The notes below the pieces were generated by a model. The model did not search any database and was not told the origin of the DNA. It saw only the letters and a list, made by a program, of their open reading frames with translations. A program made the translations under genes and the position numbers. Positions 50,013-59,370 of a stretch of 64,000 nucleotides of DNA are shown here, in pieces; position 1 is the stretch's first letter; the number at the start of each line of letters is the position of its first letter. Location: assembly GCA_017556805.1 (NCBI GenBank), contig JAFYMC010000019.1, positions 1 to 64,000 on the forward strand, given 5' to 3'. This stretch comes from Lachnospiraceae bacterium. Lineage in GTDB: Bacteria; Bacillota; Clostridia; Lachnospirales; Lachnospiraceae.

Positions 50013-51467
50013 CTACTTCTGCAGACAATAAATCACATTTCCGTTTCCGCCGCTTGTCCTGTGAATCCGCACCCCGTTCGCTTCCTTTTGCTGCAAAAAC
50101 CGAATCAGTTCCGAATTAATCTCTTCTCCCGGAACCAGTAGCGGTATTCCCGGTGGATAGGCCCATACATATTCTCCTGCAATCCTTCCGACTGCTTCTT
50201 CCCACTGATACTCTCTTGCAAAAGCCTGCTCAGCTTCCGCTACACGCATACGTACCGGAGGTAATTCCGGATAACGTATTCCCCCCGACGCCCCCTGTTC
50301 ACAATGCGCATCTATGTCAAGCAACGCCTGTAACAAACGCGCAAGACTGCTTTTTGTATCCCCCGCCCCGGTCATGGCAAGACCGTACTGCTCTGCCGCC
50401 ATCTCAAGCTCAATCCGGTACTCCGTCCGCAATTTTTCCATCAACTGCGGCCCCGTCAGATTGCCTCTCCCGGTCAGAAAAACGAGCTTTCCCGGGTCCC
50501 TGTCATACACTTCCGTTCCCATAGTCCGGATACTATTTTCTGTTTTGTTCGTCTGCTCCGCTCCGACGATTCTGATATGCTGTAGCAAACGGCTCCCCTT
50601 ATAAAATTCATCCAGTGCTTCCTTCCACTCTGCACATAATGTCTCGCCCCGTTCCTCCCAAAGTCCGATACAGCCTTCGATGGATGCCAAAAGCAGATAG
50701 GAAGGGCTACTGGTCTGGAACAAATTGATCGCCCTCTGCACCGCTTCCTTTGCCACCAAATCCCCGGATTTATGAAGCATTGCCGTCTGGGTCAGACACG
50801 GCAGCGTCTTATGTAAACTGTGTACCACCAAATCCGCTCCGCACTCCACCGCGCCCCTCGGAAATCCACCGAACCCGAAATGAGCACCATGGGCGGAATC
50901 CACCAATACCGGCACCCCATAACGATGTGCCGCCTTACATATTCCTTCCACGTCACTGACAACGCCCTCATAGGTAGGACTTGTAATAATAACCAGTTTT
51001 GCGTCTTTATTATTCTGTAGCGCACACTCCACCGCCTCCGGTGTTATCTCCCCGCAAGCTCCCGTCTCCTTATCCTGCTCCGGCTGCAGATATACTGCCT
51101 TTGCATTTACGATTCGAATTCCGTTATAGACGGATTTATGACAGTTTCTTGCCATAATTACGGTTCTGCCATTGGATACCGTAGCAAAAATGGCCGCCAG
51201 AATCCCTCCGGTACTGCCGTTTACCAGCGGATATGCCTCCTCACTCTTCCATAGCCTTGCTGCCCGTTCCTTTAAGGAAAGTAACAGTTCCTCCGGCTCC
51301 GCCAAATTATCAAACCCCGCAATTTCCGTAATGTCACAATCTGCGCAAAGAGCCGCCAGATACCCATCCGTTCCGGAAAGAGCGAGGTTTCGCTTATGTC
51401 CCGGCATATGCATCGGGAGCATGGTCTTATTATATTCCTTCAACTTTTGAAATAATGGTTGTTCCAT
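50013..51467 (-). CDS. Orn/Lys/Arg decarboxylase-like PLP enzyme (short form)
   Basis: A 484-residue fold-type I PLP enzyme of the Orn/Lys/Arg decarboxylase family. MHMPGHKRN at the N-terminus, NGSTGGILAAIFATVSNGR, VLVDSAHGAHFGF, and the Schiff-base lysine in HSLHKTLPCLTQTAMLH are present. It lacks the N-terminal wing domain of inducible decarboxylases, as in YaaO/SpeA-type arginine decarboxylase; the substrate is not certain. The start at 51467 follows a GAAAGGAAGGGTGG; the frame is open 60 codons further up, overlapping sigK. Downstream of sigK. Confidence 0.9.
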   Translation of the reverse strand: MEQPLFQKLKEYNKTMLPMHMPGHKRNLALSGTDGYLAALCADCDITEIAGFDNLAEPEELLLSLKERAARLWKSEEAYPLVNGSTGGILAAIFATVSNGRTVIMARNCHKSVYNGIRIVNAKAVYLQPEQDKETGACGEITPEAVECALQNNKDAKLVIITSPTYEGVVSDVEGICKAAHRYGVPVLVDSAHGAHFGFGGFPRGAVECGADLVVHSLHKTLPCLTQTAMLHKSGDLVAKEAVQRAINLFQTSSPSYLLLASIEGCIGLWEERGETLCAEWKEALDEFYKGSRLLQHIRIVGAEQTNKTENSIRTMGTEVYDRDPGKLVFLTGRGNLTGPQLMEKLRTEYRIELEMAAEQYGLAMTGAGDTKSSLARLLQALLDIDAHCEQGASGGIRYPELPPVRMRVAEAEQAFAREYQWEEAVGRIAGEYVWAYPPGIPLLVPGEEINSELIRFLQQKEANGVRIHRTSGGNGNVIYCLQK

Positions 51468-51537
51468 CCGATCCACCCTTCCTTTCTCCGGCTGTATCTT
51501 TTCCTTCTTTCGCACCGCCCCGTTACCGATGTTTCTT

Positions 51538-52182
51538 TTACACCGTTCGGGTTGCTTCCTCCTTTTCATACTCTTCCCGTAGCTTCCGCAAGGCTTTTTT
51601 CTCAATCCGGGATACATAACTTCTGCTAATGGAAAGCCGGTCTGCAATTTCCCGCTGGGTCATTTCCCTTCCTCCGCCCAATCCGTACCGAAGCGCAATA
51701 ATCTCCCGCTCACGCACATCTAAATTAGCGGCAAGCAAACCGGGAAGCACGGAAAGCTTCTCCTTCCGTTCATATCGGTCTGTATAATCCTCTTCCTCCG
51801 CTTCGATAATCTCCAACAGACTGATAGCATTTCCTTCTTTATCCGTCCCGATAGGATCATACAAATATACTTCCTTTGCGGTCTTCTTCCCAGCCCGGAA
51901 AAACATCAAAAGTTCATTTTCGATGCAGCGTGCCGCGTAGGTTCCCAAACGGATGCCTTTGGACTCATCAAAGCTGTCTACCGCCTTAATCAGTCCCACC
52001 GTCCCGATGGAAAGCAAATCCTCGTTATCCCGTTCCGGCTGGGAATACTTTTTTACAATATGTGCCACCAGACGAAGATTATGCTCTATCAGCAAATTCC
52101 TTGCCTGTTTGCTTCCGTCACGAAACTCCGAAAACAACCTCTCTTCTTCTTTTGCATCAAGCGGTTTCGGATAAGATAACAC
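51538..52182 (-). CDS. sigK: SigK-type sporulation sigma factor without pro-sequence
   Basis: A 214-residue sigma-70 factor. NLLIEHNLRLVAHIVKKYSQ and DLLSIGTVGLIKAVDSFDES are region 2, YDPIGTDKEGNAISLLEII is the SigK-like linker, and REIADRLSISRSYVSRIEKK is region 4. Bacillus SigK carries about 20 hydrophobic pro-residues removed by SpoIVFB; here the GTG start (SD GGAGG nine bases upstream) gives a protein starting directly before region 2 and an in-frame TAG lies close upstream, so no pro-sequence can be encoded. The gene is continuous, without a skin-type interruption. Confidence 0.9.
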   Translation of the reverse strand: MLSYPKPLDAKEEERLFSEFRDGSKQARNLLIEHNLRLVAHIVKKYSQPERDNEDLLSIGTVGLIKAVDSFDESKGIRLGTYAARCIENELLMFFRAGKKTAKEVYLYDPIGTDKEGNAISLLEIIEAEEEDYTDRYERKEKLSVLPGLLAANLDVREREIIALRYGLGGGREMTQREIADRLSISRSYVSRIEKKALRKLREEYEKEEATRTV

Positions 52183-52294
52183 TCCGCCATGCCTCCGACC
52201 GTTCTTTCTAACAACCTATGACCGGAAAACATGACCCGTGCCTGTCGCCCCGAAACTTTTCATTTTCGTACGAGGCAAAACAACTTCCTACCGG

Positions 52295-53533
52295 CTACCG
52301 CTCCTTGTTAATTCTTAAAATCGTCAGCGGTTCTGCCGGTACATCCAAGGTCACATACAACATCTGCTGCGGATGCGGACAACTCTCCATAGCGGTTCCT
52401 TCCGTATCCGTAATTGCTAATACCTTCGCATAATCGCTGGTTCCGTCAAAATGCATCACCTCTATGGTATCACCCACACAGAACTTGTTCCTCTGCTCCA
52501 TATAAAGGCGACCGTCCTCTGTCACCTCCACCGGGAATCCCAGATAGGTATATTCCTTGTTGTAATCGTTATTTTCGTATACCTGGGCATCGCTTCCCGG
52601 CGCTCCGAAGAAAAAGCCTGTCGTATAGCTGCGATAGGTACACTTGGATATTTCCTCCCGATAGAACGGCAAGCGCTCCCGGTACTTTTCTTCACTTTCA
52701 AAATAATCATCAATGGCCTGGCGGTAGGTCCGCGCCACCGTTGCCACATACAACGCCGTCTTCATCCGGCCCTCTATCTTAAAGCTGTCGATTCCTGCGG
52801 CTACCAGTTCCGGAATGTGCTCAATCATGCACAAATCTTTGGAATTAAAAATGTAGGTTCCCCGCTCGTTTTCAAACACCGGAAGGTACTCTCCCGGCCG
52901 ACTTTCTTCCATAATGTAATACTTCCAACGGCATGGGTGAGTACAGGCTCCCAAATTGGCATCCCTTCCCGTAAAATAATTACTGAGCAAACATCTGCCG
53001 GAATAGGAAATACACATGGCGCCGTGAATAAAGGTCTCGATTTCCAGATCCTCCGGAATATTTCTACGAAGTTCGGAAAGTTCCTCCATGGAAAGCTCTC
53101 TTGCGGATACCACACGCTTTGCACCGAGACGATGCCAGAACCGGTAGGTCCTGTAATTTACGTTATTGGCCTGGGTACTGATATGAAGCTCCGTCTCCGG
53201 CAAAATCTCTCTTGCGATTTCAAACACACCGGGATCGGAAATAATCAGCGCATCCGGTGCTACTTCCTTAAGCTCCTTAAAGTACTCCTCCACCCCGGCA
53301 AGGTCACGGTTATGTGCCGTGATATTGGCGGTAACGTACACTTTCACACCATGGGCATGAGCAAATGCGATACCCTCTATCATGTCTTCCTTGGAAAAGT
53401 TATGGGCCTTTGCACGTAAGCCATACATTTCTCCGCCGATATACACCGCATCGGCTCCGTATTTTACCGCTATTTTTAATACTTCAAGACTTCCTGCCGG
53501 AACCAAAAGCTCCGGTTTTCTTCTCTTACTCAT
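52295..53533 (-). CDS. Peptidase U32 family protein (TrhP/RlhA-like)
   Basis: A 412-residue protein of the U32 family, now known to include tRNA/rRNA hydroxylation enzymes (TrhP, RlhA). PELLVPAGSLEVLKIAVKYG is the start, ISTQANNVNYRTYRFW the barrel motif, and FIHGAMCISYSGRC the U32 signature with Cys residues that hold an iron-sulfur cluster. A C-terminal beta domain (GDTIEVMHFDG) is present. It probably modifies tRNA U34, by homology. It follows the O-methyltransferase gene by 60 bases; AGGAGAGCAT precedes the ATG. Confidence 0.9.
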   Translation of the reverse strand: MSKRRKPELLVPAGSLEVLKIAVKYGADAVYIGGEMYGLRAKAHNFSKEDMIEGIAFAHAHGVKVYVTANITAHNRDLAGVEEYFKELKEVAPDALIISDPGVFEIAREILPETELHISTQANNVNYRTYRFWHRLGAKRVVSARELSMEELSELRRNIPEDLEIETFIHGAMCISYSGRCLLSNYFTGRDANLGACTHPCRWKYYIMEESRPGEYLPVFENERGTYIFNSKDLCMIEHIPELVAAGIDSFKIEGRMKTALYVATVARTYRQAIDDYFESEEKYRERLPFYREEISKCTYRSYTTGFFFGAPGSDAQVYENNDYNKEYTYLGFPVEVTEDGRLYMEQRNKFCVGDTIEVMHFDGTSDYAKVLAITDTEGTAMESCPHPQQMLYVTLDVPAEPLTILRINKER

Positions 53534-53593
53534 ATGCTCTCCTGCTTTCTGTTCTTTCCTATCCGTTGACTGTACCGGTTTCGATACACCCTG

Positions 53594-54259
53594 CTACTTC
53601 TTTATGTCTTTCTTCACACTTAAGGTCACACCGTCACCTACCGGAAGCACCACCGTTTCCAGCTCCTCCATATGCTTTAAGGTGTAAACATACTCTCTCA
53701 TCCGCATATGAATGGTACGCTCCCGGCGCGGAATCGTATACTTGGACTCCACAATGGTCCCTTCCTGCAATACATTATCCGTAATAAGAATTCCGCCCTC
53801 CGGCAAAAGCCGCATCAGGTGCGGAAGAAAATTCATGTACTGGCCCTTTGCCGCATCCATAAAAATAAACGGATAAGACTCCCCTTTGTCCGCAAGTTCC
53901 TTAAGCACCTCATTGGCATCTCCGCACAAAAGCGTTACCTGCTCTGCTCTCGGAATTGCCGCCAGATTCTTTTTTGCTTCCTTAATCCGCATCTCCACCT
54001 TCTCAATGGTAGTAATGGTGCAGTTTTCCGGCATATACTCACTCATAAAAGCGGAGGAAAATCCTACCGCACAGCCCACCTCCAGAATCTTCTCCGGTCT
54101 TAATAAGCACAAAAGGAAACGCAGTAACGACTGCGCTTCCTTTCTGATAATCGGTACCTCGTCCGCAAGTGCTCTTTGCTCCAGTTCATCCAAATACTCC
54201 GGCAAATCACATTCCAATGCCTTTATATACTCTGACAATCGTTCGCTGATAATCATCAC
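53594..54259 (-). CDS. O-methyltransferase (class I SAM, YrrM-like)
   Basis: A 221-residue SAM-dependent methyltransferase. ILEVGCAVGFSSAFMSEYM is motif I, and the metal-ligand FMDAAKGQYMNFLPHLM and ITDNVLQEG segments resemble the catechol-type family 3. In Firmicutes YrrM/TrmR methylates 5-hydroxyuridine at tRNA position 34, the product of the TrhP-type enzymes; the U32 gene lies next downstream, which fits that role. Its ATG overlaps the end of the MltG-like gene by four bases (ATGA). Confidence 0.9.
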   Translation of the reverse strand: MMIISERLSEYIKALECDLPEYLDELEQRALADEVPIIRKEAQSLLRFLLCLLRPEKILEVGCAVGFSSAFMSEYMPENCTITTIEKVEMRIKEAKKNLAAIPRAEQVTLLCGDANEVLKELADKGESYPFIFMDAAKGQYMNFLPHLMRLLPEGGILITDNVLQEGTIVESKYTIPRRERTIHMRMREYVYTLKHMEELETVVLPVGDGVTLSVKKDIKK

Positions 54260-54660
54260 GTTTCCTCCGGTAGTGCTTTTGATAAATCTGTAATTACATC
54301 CAAAATCTCATCATAGGTCATGGAGGTATTTAACAAAAAGGTTCCTTGCATAATCTTATACTCGTACAACTGCACCTTCAGATAAAAGGTCGTCTTGTTC
54401 ACAACAATCTTGTTCATATAAAGTTTTTCGGCAATATCCATGGTGGATTCGCCTTCCTCGATATGAATCGGAACATCGCGCCCCGGCTCCGCTTCACACA
54501 CACGATCTCCGAACACCTGATAAGAAAATTCGTATACATTTGTTGCAACAAAGTAAATACCGAATGCTACAACGGCATAAAATACCAGATTTAACAATGC
54601 GCCGAGAAAATAGCCCATTAAATCAAGTGCCGCTTTCGTTTGCTGTGATTGTTTCGCCAT
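54256..54660 (-). CDS. Short MltG/YceG-like membrane protein
   Basis: A 134-residue protein with one N-terminal membrane helix (about 16-42) and a small domain: VPIHIEEGESTMDIAEKLY, KTTFYLKVQLYEYKI, QGTFLLNTSMTYDEIL. These are the LysM-like start and motifs of MltG/YceG endolytic transglycosylases. A complete MltG is about 350 residues; here the catalytic Glu domain is absent. It may be a regulatory or scaffold relic. It sits between rnj (2-base gap) and the O-methyltransferase gene (4-base overlap), a common position for yceG. Confidence 0.75.
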   Translation of the reverse strand: MAKQSQQTKAALDLMGYFLGALLNLVFYAVVAFGIYFVATNVYEFSYQVFGDRVCEAEPGRDVPIHIEEGESTMDIAEKLYMNKIVVNKTTFYLKVQLYEYKIMQGTFLLNTSMTYDEILDVITDLSKALPEET

Positions 54661-54662
54661 AA

Positions 54663-56393
54663 TTACGCATCCACCTCCATAATAATCGGGAGAATCATCG
54701 GGTTACGCTTCATCTTCTTCCAAAGGTAATCGCTCAGGGAATCCTTCATCGTATTTTTAATCTTTCCCCAGTCGGACACATTCTTTTCCATGCAACGGTC
54801 CAGAGCGTCAAGCACCACTTCCCTTGCCTCCTCCAGCAAGTTCTCCGACTCCCTCACATAGACGAAGCCTCTTGTTACAATATCCGGCCCCGCCAAAATC
54901 TCATTGGTATACTTCTGCAAGGTAAGCACGATAATAATCAAACCGTTCTCGGACAAATACTGGCGGTCACGCAATACAATATTACCGACATCGCCCACAC
55001 CGAGACCGTCTACAAAAATACCCTGTGCCTCTACCTTATCCACTACACTTCCGTTCTCCTCATCCAGCTCCAGCACATCTCCGGAAGAAAGAATAAATAC
55101 TCTTTCCTTATCCACTCCCATGCTCTGGGCAAGCTGGCCGTGGGTCACACGATGATGATACTCACCGTGGAGCGGAATCGCATATTTCGGTTTAGTTAAA
55201 GCGTAAATTAACTTTATCTCTTCCTGACAGGCATGACCGGAAACATGCGTGTCCTGGGTAATGACCTTGGCACCCTTTCTGGTCAGCTCGTTGATAATCT
55301 TAGATACCTGCTTTTCATTGCCCGGAATCGGATGCGAACTCAAAATTACCGCATCGCCCGGCACAATGGACACCTTCTTGTGGGTGGAGTTTGCCATACG
55401 GGACAATGCCGCCATGGCCTCTCCCTGGCTACCGGTGGTAATAAGTACCAGCTTCTCATCCGGATAGTTCTTAATCTGCTCGATATCAATCATAATATTA
55501 TCCGGAATATTGATATACCCCAGTTCTGCCGCTGTAGAAATGATATTTACCATGCTGCGGCCCTCAATCACTACCTTACGGTCATACTTCTCCGCCGTAT
55601 AAATAATCTGCTGTACACGGTCCACATTGGAAGCAAAGGTTGCTACAATGAGACGATGATTCATATTTTCCGCAAAAATCGTATCAAAGGTCTTTGCCAC
55701 CATACGCTCCGACATGGTAAAACCCGGGCGTTCCACATTGGTAGAATCTGCCAACAGCGCCAAAACGCCCTTCTTTCCCAGCTCCGCAAACCGCTGTAAA
55801 TCAATGGTGTCGGAGAACATCGGGGTATAATCCACCTTAAAGTCGCCGGTATGAACAATCGTACCTACCGGAGAAAAAATCGCCAGCGCAGCCGCATCCG
55901 CAATGCTGTGATTTACGCGGATGAATTCGATACGGAATGCACCTAAATTCACAGACTGTCCGTACTTGATTACCTTGCGCTTCGTGGTCTTTAACAAATT
56001 GTGTTCTTTTAACTTATTGTCGATAACGCCTACCGTCAACTTTGTAGCATAGACCGGCACATTGATCTCCTTTAACACATACGGCAGAGCACCGATATGG
56101 TCTTCATGGCCGTGAGTAATCAAAAATCCCTTTACCTTATCGATATTCTCCTTCAGATAAGTAATATCCGGAATGACTAAATCGATACCTAACATATCGT
56201 CTTCCGGAAATGCCAAGCCACAGTCTACAATAATAATACTGTCCTCATACTCGTAGGCAGTAATATTCATACCGATTTGCTCCAAACCGCCTAACGGAAT
56301 AATACGAAGCTTCGGCTTTGTCACCTGCTCTTCCACAACAAAATGTTCCTCTTCCTGTGCAGCCACTGCTGCTCTGATACCTCTTCTTCTCAA
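54663..56393 (-). CDS. rnj: Ribonuclease J
   Basis: A 576-residue metallo-beta-lactamase/beta-CASP RNase with 5'-3' exonuclease and endonuclease activity, central to mRNA turnover in Firmicutes. The zinc motif is THGHEDHIGALPYV; LADSTNVERPG, TTGSQGEAMAALSRM and HVSGHACQEEIKLI are beta-CASP motifs; PLHGEYHHRVTHG is present. The start is placed at a TTG (56391-56393), seven bases after GGAGG (56401-56405); an in-frame ATG eight codons upstream lies before that ribosome binding site. The first 20 residues are basic. Confidence 0.95.
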   Translation of the reverse strand: MRRRGIRAAVAAQEEEHFVVEEQVTKPKLRIIPLGGLEQIGMNITAYEYEDSIIIVDCGLAFPEDDMLGIDLVIPDITYLKENIDKVKGFLITHGHEDHIGALPYVLKEINVPVYATKLTVGVIDNKLKEHNLLKTTKRKVIKYGQSVNLGAFRIEFIRVNHSIADAAALAIFSPVGTIVHTGDFKVDYTPMFSDTIDLQRFAELGKKGVLALLADSTNVERPGFTMSERMVAKTFDTIFAENMNHRLIVATFASNVDRVQQIIYTAEKYDRKVVIEGRSMVNIISTAAELGYINIPDNIMIDIEQIKNYPDEKLVLITTGSQGEAMAALSRMANSTHKKVSIVPGDAVILSSHPIPGNEKQVSKIINELTRKGAKVITQDTHVSGHACQEEIKLIYALTKPKYAIPLHGEYHHRVTHGQLAQSMGVDKERVFILSSGDVLELDEENGSVVDKVEAQGIFVDGLGVGDVGNIVLRDRQYLSENGLIIIVLTLQKYTNEILAGPDIVTRGFVYVRESENLLEEAREVVLDALDRCMEKNVSDWGKIKNTMKDSLSDYLWKKMKRNPMILPIIMEVDA

Positions 56394-56658
56394 AATTGCA
56401 CCTCCGTTTCGGTGCATCGCAAAACAAAGCTTTCCGAAAAAGCTTCTCCAAAAGTCCTATCACGCACGTTCCGATTTTAAATTTTCAAACGCATGACAAT
56501 TCCAGCCCCGTCGTCTCTGTTCTCCCGAGAAACGCCCGGCTTTGGTAGTCATACGTCCGTTTCCGACGCAATACCTGTTCAAATCTGTTTTACAATGCAT
56601 CTATTCTTACTAAATAATTCCCTGCTTTTAAAAAATAATACAACTCAAAATACAAAAT

Positions 56659-56931
56659 TTAGAATACAAACTCCGTGTCTTCCAAAAGCTCGCTAAACAA
56701 TCCCGCAACTGCCTTTAATTCCTTCTCGTCCTCAACGATTTCATAAATCGCTTCAGACTCGCCCTCTGCGGAAACATCCTTTAAAATCAGCGCTTCCTGC
56801 TCTTCGTCTTCAATATCATCCAACACCAAAAGATAGTCTCTTCCGTTAATACGAGTCTCCTCGATGACATGAAACTTCACTTCGTCTCCGTCTTCTGTAG
56901 TAAAGGTAATGATATCCTGATTTCTTTCCAT
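56659..56931 (-). CDS. DUF1292 protein
   Basis: A 90-residue acidic protein (ITFTTEDGDEVKFHVIEETR, YLLVLDDIEDEEQEALILKD). DUF1292 is a widespread Firmicute family (YrzB-like) of unknown function, usually encoded between ruvX and later genes as here. Its ATG directly follows the ruvX stop with no gap, so translation is coupled. The C-terminus is strongly acidic. Confidence 0.9.
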   Translation of the reverse strand: MERNQDIITFTTEDGDEVKFHVIEETRINGRDYLLVLDDIEDEEQEALILKDVSAEGESEAIYEIVEDEKELKAVAGLFSELLEDTEFVF

Positions 56932-57372
56932 TTAAGCATCCTCTCCGACTTTATAATTCATGCGATCCAAATAACTCTGTAAAATCAACACTGCCGCCAA
57001 TTTATCTACCACTTCACGTTTCTTTTCCAGTCCTGCGTTTCCCGCATCCAATACACGATGGGCCTCCACCGTAGTCAGACGCTCGTCCTGCAACTCTACC
57101 GGTAAACCGGTCCGTCTCTTAAGTGCCTCCGCAAACTCTTCAGCCTTCTTCGCACGTTCTCCGACGGTATTGTTTAAGTGCTTCGGATAGCCCACAACAA
57201 TCCGCTCCACCTCGTACTCCTGTACCAATTCTTCAATTCTTCGATAGGTCTTCCGAAGCTGTAACTCCTGTTCTCTCCGAATGGTCTCTATCCCCTGTGC
57301 CGTAAGTAACAGCGCATCACTGATTGCCACACCTACCGTTGCCGCACCAAAGTCCAAGCCCATAATCCGCAT
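56932..57372 (-). CDS. ruvX: Holliday junction resolvase-like YqgF/RuvX
   Basis: A 146-residue RNase H-fold nuclease. [16 protein letters not shown] carries the first catalytic Asp, [10 protein letters not shown] the Glu-side strand, and [11 protein letters not shown] the second acid. It acts in 16S rRNA 5' processing and possibly in DNA repair. It lies between ireB (26-base gap) and the DUF1292 gene, the conserved Firmicute order. Confidence 0.95.
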   Translation of the reverse strand: MRIMGLDFGAATVGVAISDALLLTAQGIETIRREQELQLRKTYRRIEELVQEYEVERIVVGYPKHLNNTVGERAKKAEEFAEALKRRTGLPVELQDERLTTVEAHRVLDAGNAGLEKKREVVDKLAAVLILQSYLDRMNYKVGEDA

Positions 57373-57398
57373 GGTTCTACCTCTCTTATCTGCGAATC

Positions 57399-57656
57399 CT
57401 ACAGTTCATGTCTGATATAATTACGCAAAAGTTCTTCGATAATTTCATCCCGCTCTACCTTCATGATTAAGCTTCTTGCGTTCTCATGGCTGGTAATGTA
57501 CGTCGGGTCTCCGGACATAATATAACCTACAATCTGATTCACCGGGTTATAGCCCTGTTCAGTCAACGCACGATGCACTGTCGCCAAAATCTCATGCACA
57601 TCCGGCACCAAATTCTTTTCTACCTTGAAAAACTGCGTATGATTTGTCTCCTGCAT
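57399..57656 (-). CDS. ireB: IreB regulatory phosphoprotein
   Basis: An 85-residue protein. It starts [10 protein letters not shown]: Thr4 and Thr7 are the residues phosphorylated by the Ser/Thr kinase IreK in Enterococcus. [20 protein letters not shown] and [17 protein letters not shown] are family signatures. It modulates cell-wall stress responses. The start at 57656 follows GGAGGAGGG about ten bases away; twelve open codons upstream are not conserved. It is first in the run ireB-ruvX-DUF1292. Confidence 0.93.
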   Translation of the reverse strand: MQETNHTQFFKVEKNLVPDVHEILATVHRALTEQGYNPVNQIVGYIMSGDPTYITSHENARSLIMKVERDEIIEELLRNYIRHEL

Positions 57657-57789
57657 AGGTCTACACCCTCCTCCGTCATAGTCTTGTCGCATTCTGACCC
57701 ATTATTATCCATCATAATATATTTCCCGAAAAATTTCAATCCTTTTCAAAGATTTTTAAGGATTCTGTCCACTGTATTTTTTACATCTG

Positions 57790-59199
57790 TCATAACACCT
57801 TTGCCGCAACGCCGTCACCGATTTTGTTACCGGATATACTTACCTGTACGGACTCATTTGCCTGTAACGCTTTTCCGCACGCCTCTACAAGCGCCTTCAC
57901 ATACCGGGTTGTATGACCGGTCATATACTTCGTCCCATCAATCTCTGCAGGCTCCTCCAAAAGCACCTCTTCCTCCGCACCGTCAAACTGCCGGATATAG
58001 GCCTCTCTCAGTTCTCGTTCCACTGCTTCCAACGCATCGGAGCGCTCCGCCTTAGCCTGCTCCGATATCTGGTGCTCCATGCGATCAGCCACCGTTCCCG
58101 CCCGTCTGGAATACTTAAAAATGTGAATCTGGGAAAAGGCAATCTCCCGTGCAAACCGCAACGTATCCGCAAACTCTTCTTCTGTTTCTCCCGGAAATCC
58201 CACAATGATATCTGTGGTAACCGCCGGTTTGTCAAAATAACGGCGCAAATATTCCACCGCCTGTTTGTATTCCGTCGTGGTATACTTCCGATTCATACGC
58301 TTCAAGGTGGCGTCACACCCACTCTGCAACGATAAATGGAAATGCGGACAAATCTTTGACAAGGAGGCCAATTCCTTTACAAAAGCCTCCGTCATAATAC
58401 GAGGCTCCAGGGAACCGAGACGGATACGCTGGATTCCTTCAATATCCTGCACCCGACGAAGCAACGGCAACAACGGCAGTTCTGTGTGCTCTTTTTCTGT
58501 GTTCTCAGCCAAAGTCAAATCAAATTCGGATGCTCTTACCTCATTTTTCTCTTTTTCCAGTCCATAGGAAGACAAATGGATTCCGGTAAGTACTACTTCC
58601 TTATATCCGGCCTTGGCTAACCGGGTGATTTCCGTCAGGATTTCTTCTTCGCCTCGGGAACGCACACGCCCTCTCACATACGGGATAATACAATAGCTGC
58701 AAAACTGATTACACCCGTCTTGAATCTTAATATAAGCTCTGGTCCGCTCCGTCACTGTTTCAATCGGCAGTTCCTCATATTCCTTCTCCCTACCGATGTC
58801 AAGAACGGCACAAATCTGTGCTTCCTTCTTAAGTAGTGCCTCTGCCGTCAATTCCACAATCCGCGCCTTCTGATTATTTCCCACAACCAAATCGATTCCT
58901 TCCTGCGCAGAAAGCTTCTCTCCCGCTGCCTGTGCATAACATCCTGCCGCCACCACCAGCGCATCCGGATTCTTTTTCTTTGCCCGATGCAACATCTGTC
59001 TGGACTTCCGGTCCGCCATATTGGTTACGGAGCAGGTATTTACCACATAAATGTCCGCTTCTTCTCCAAACTCGGTCTCTACGGCTCCGGCTTTTAGAAA
59101 CAGTTCCCGCATCCCCTCTGTCTCGTAGGAATTCACTTTGCAACCGAGTGTTAAAAAGGCTACCCGCTTTCCTTCTATTTTGTGCATTTCTTTGCTCAT
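57790..59199 (-). CDS. mtaB: tRNA t6A37 methylthiotransferase MtaB
   Basis: A 469-residue radical SAM enzyme of the MiaB-like family that adds a methylthio group to t6A37 of tRNA. The N-terminal UPF0004 domain has GCKVNSYET, VVNTCSVTN and VVAAGCYAQA (its three cluster Cys); the radical SAM cluster is GCNQFCSYCIIPYVRG; a TRAM-like domain ends the protein (EVLLEEPAEIDGTKYMTGHT). A 25-residue insert rich in Glu/Lys lies near the middle (EKEKNEVRASEFD). GGAAAGGAAGC precedes the ATG. Confidence 0.96.
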   Translation of the reverse strand: MSKEMHKIEGKRVAFLTLGCKVNSYETEGMRELFLKAGAVETEFGEEADIYVVNTCSVTNMADRKSRQMLHRAKKKNPDALVVAAGCYAQAAGEKLSAQEGIDLVVGNNQKARIVELTAEALLKKEAQICAVLDIGREKEYEELPIETVTERTRAYIKIQDGCNQFCSYCIIPYVRGRVRSRGEEEILTEITRLAKAGYKEVVLTGIHLSSYGLEKEKNEVRASEFDLTLAENTEKEHTELPLLPLLRRVQDIEGIQRIRLGSLEPRIMTEAFVKELASLSKICPHFHLSLQSGCDATLKRMNRKYTTTEYKQAVEYLRRYFDKPAVTTDIIVGFPGETEEEFADTLRFAREIAFSQIHIFKYSRRAGTVADRMEHQISEQAKAERSDALEAVERELREAYIRQFDGAEEEVLLEEPAEIDGTKYMTGHTTRYVKALVEACGKALQANESVQVSISGNKIGDGVAAKVL

Positions 59200-59280
59200 T
59201 CCTTTGCTTCCTTTCCCGAGTTTTCGTACATTTCCACACTTTTAATTGAAATTTACTAACTTTTTTATCACATTTGTATA

Positions 59281-59309
59281 TTGACATTTTTATCAGCAAA
59301 CGGTACTAT
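59281..59309 (+). promoter_or_regulatory. Promoter of the HPr-like gene
   Basis: TTGACA (59281-59286), 17-bp spacer, TACTAT (59304-59309). Confidence 0.65.
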
Positions 59310-59370
59310 ATAAGTATAAAGATGCTTAATTCAATAAGCATCTCAATCACCAAGAAGGAGGAGTAACATT

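Noticed and set aside
52451..53419. A 322-codon plus-strand open frame opposite the U32 gene
   Set aside because: Antisense shadow of a conserved gene without start signals.
56394..56658. Riboswitch or extra gene in the 265-base gap before the RNase J gene
   Set aside because: No conserved riboswitch core, strong hairpin series or ribosome-bound frame could be recognised; it is probably a leader region.
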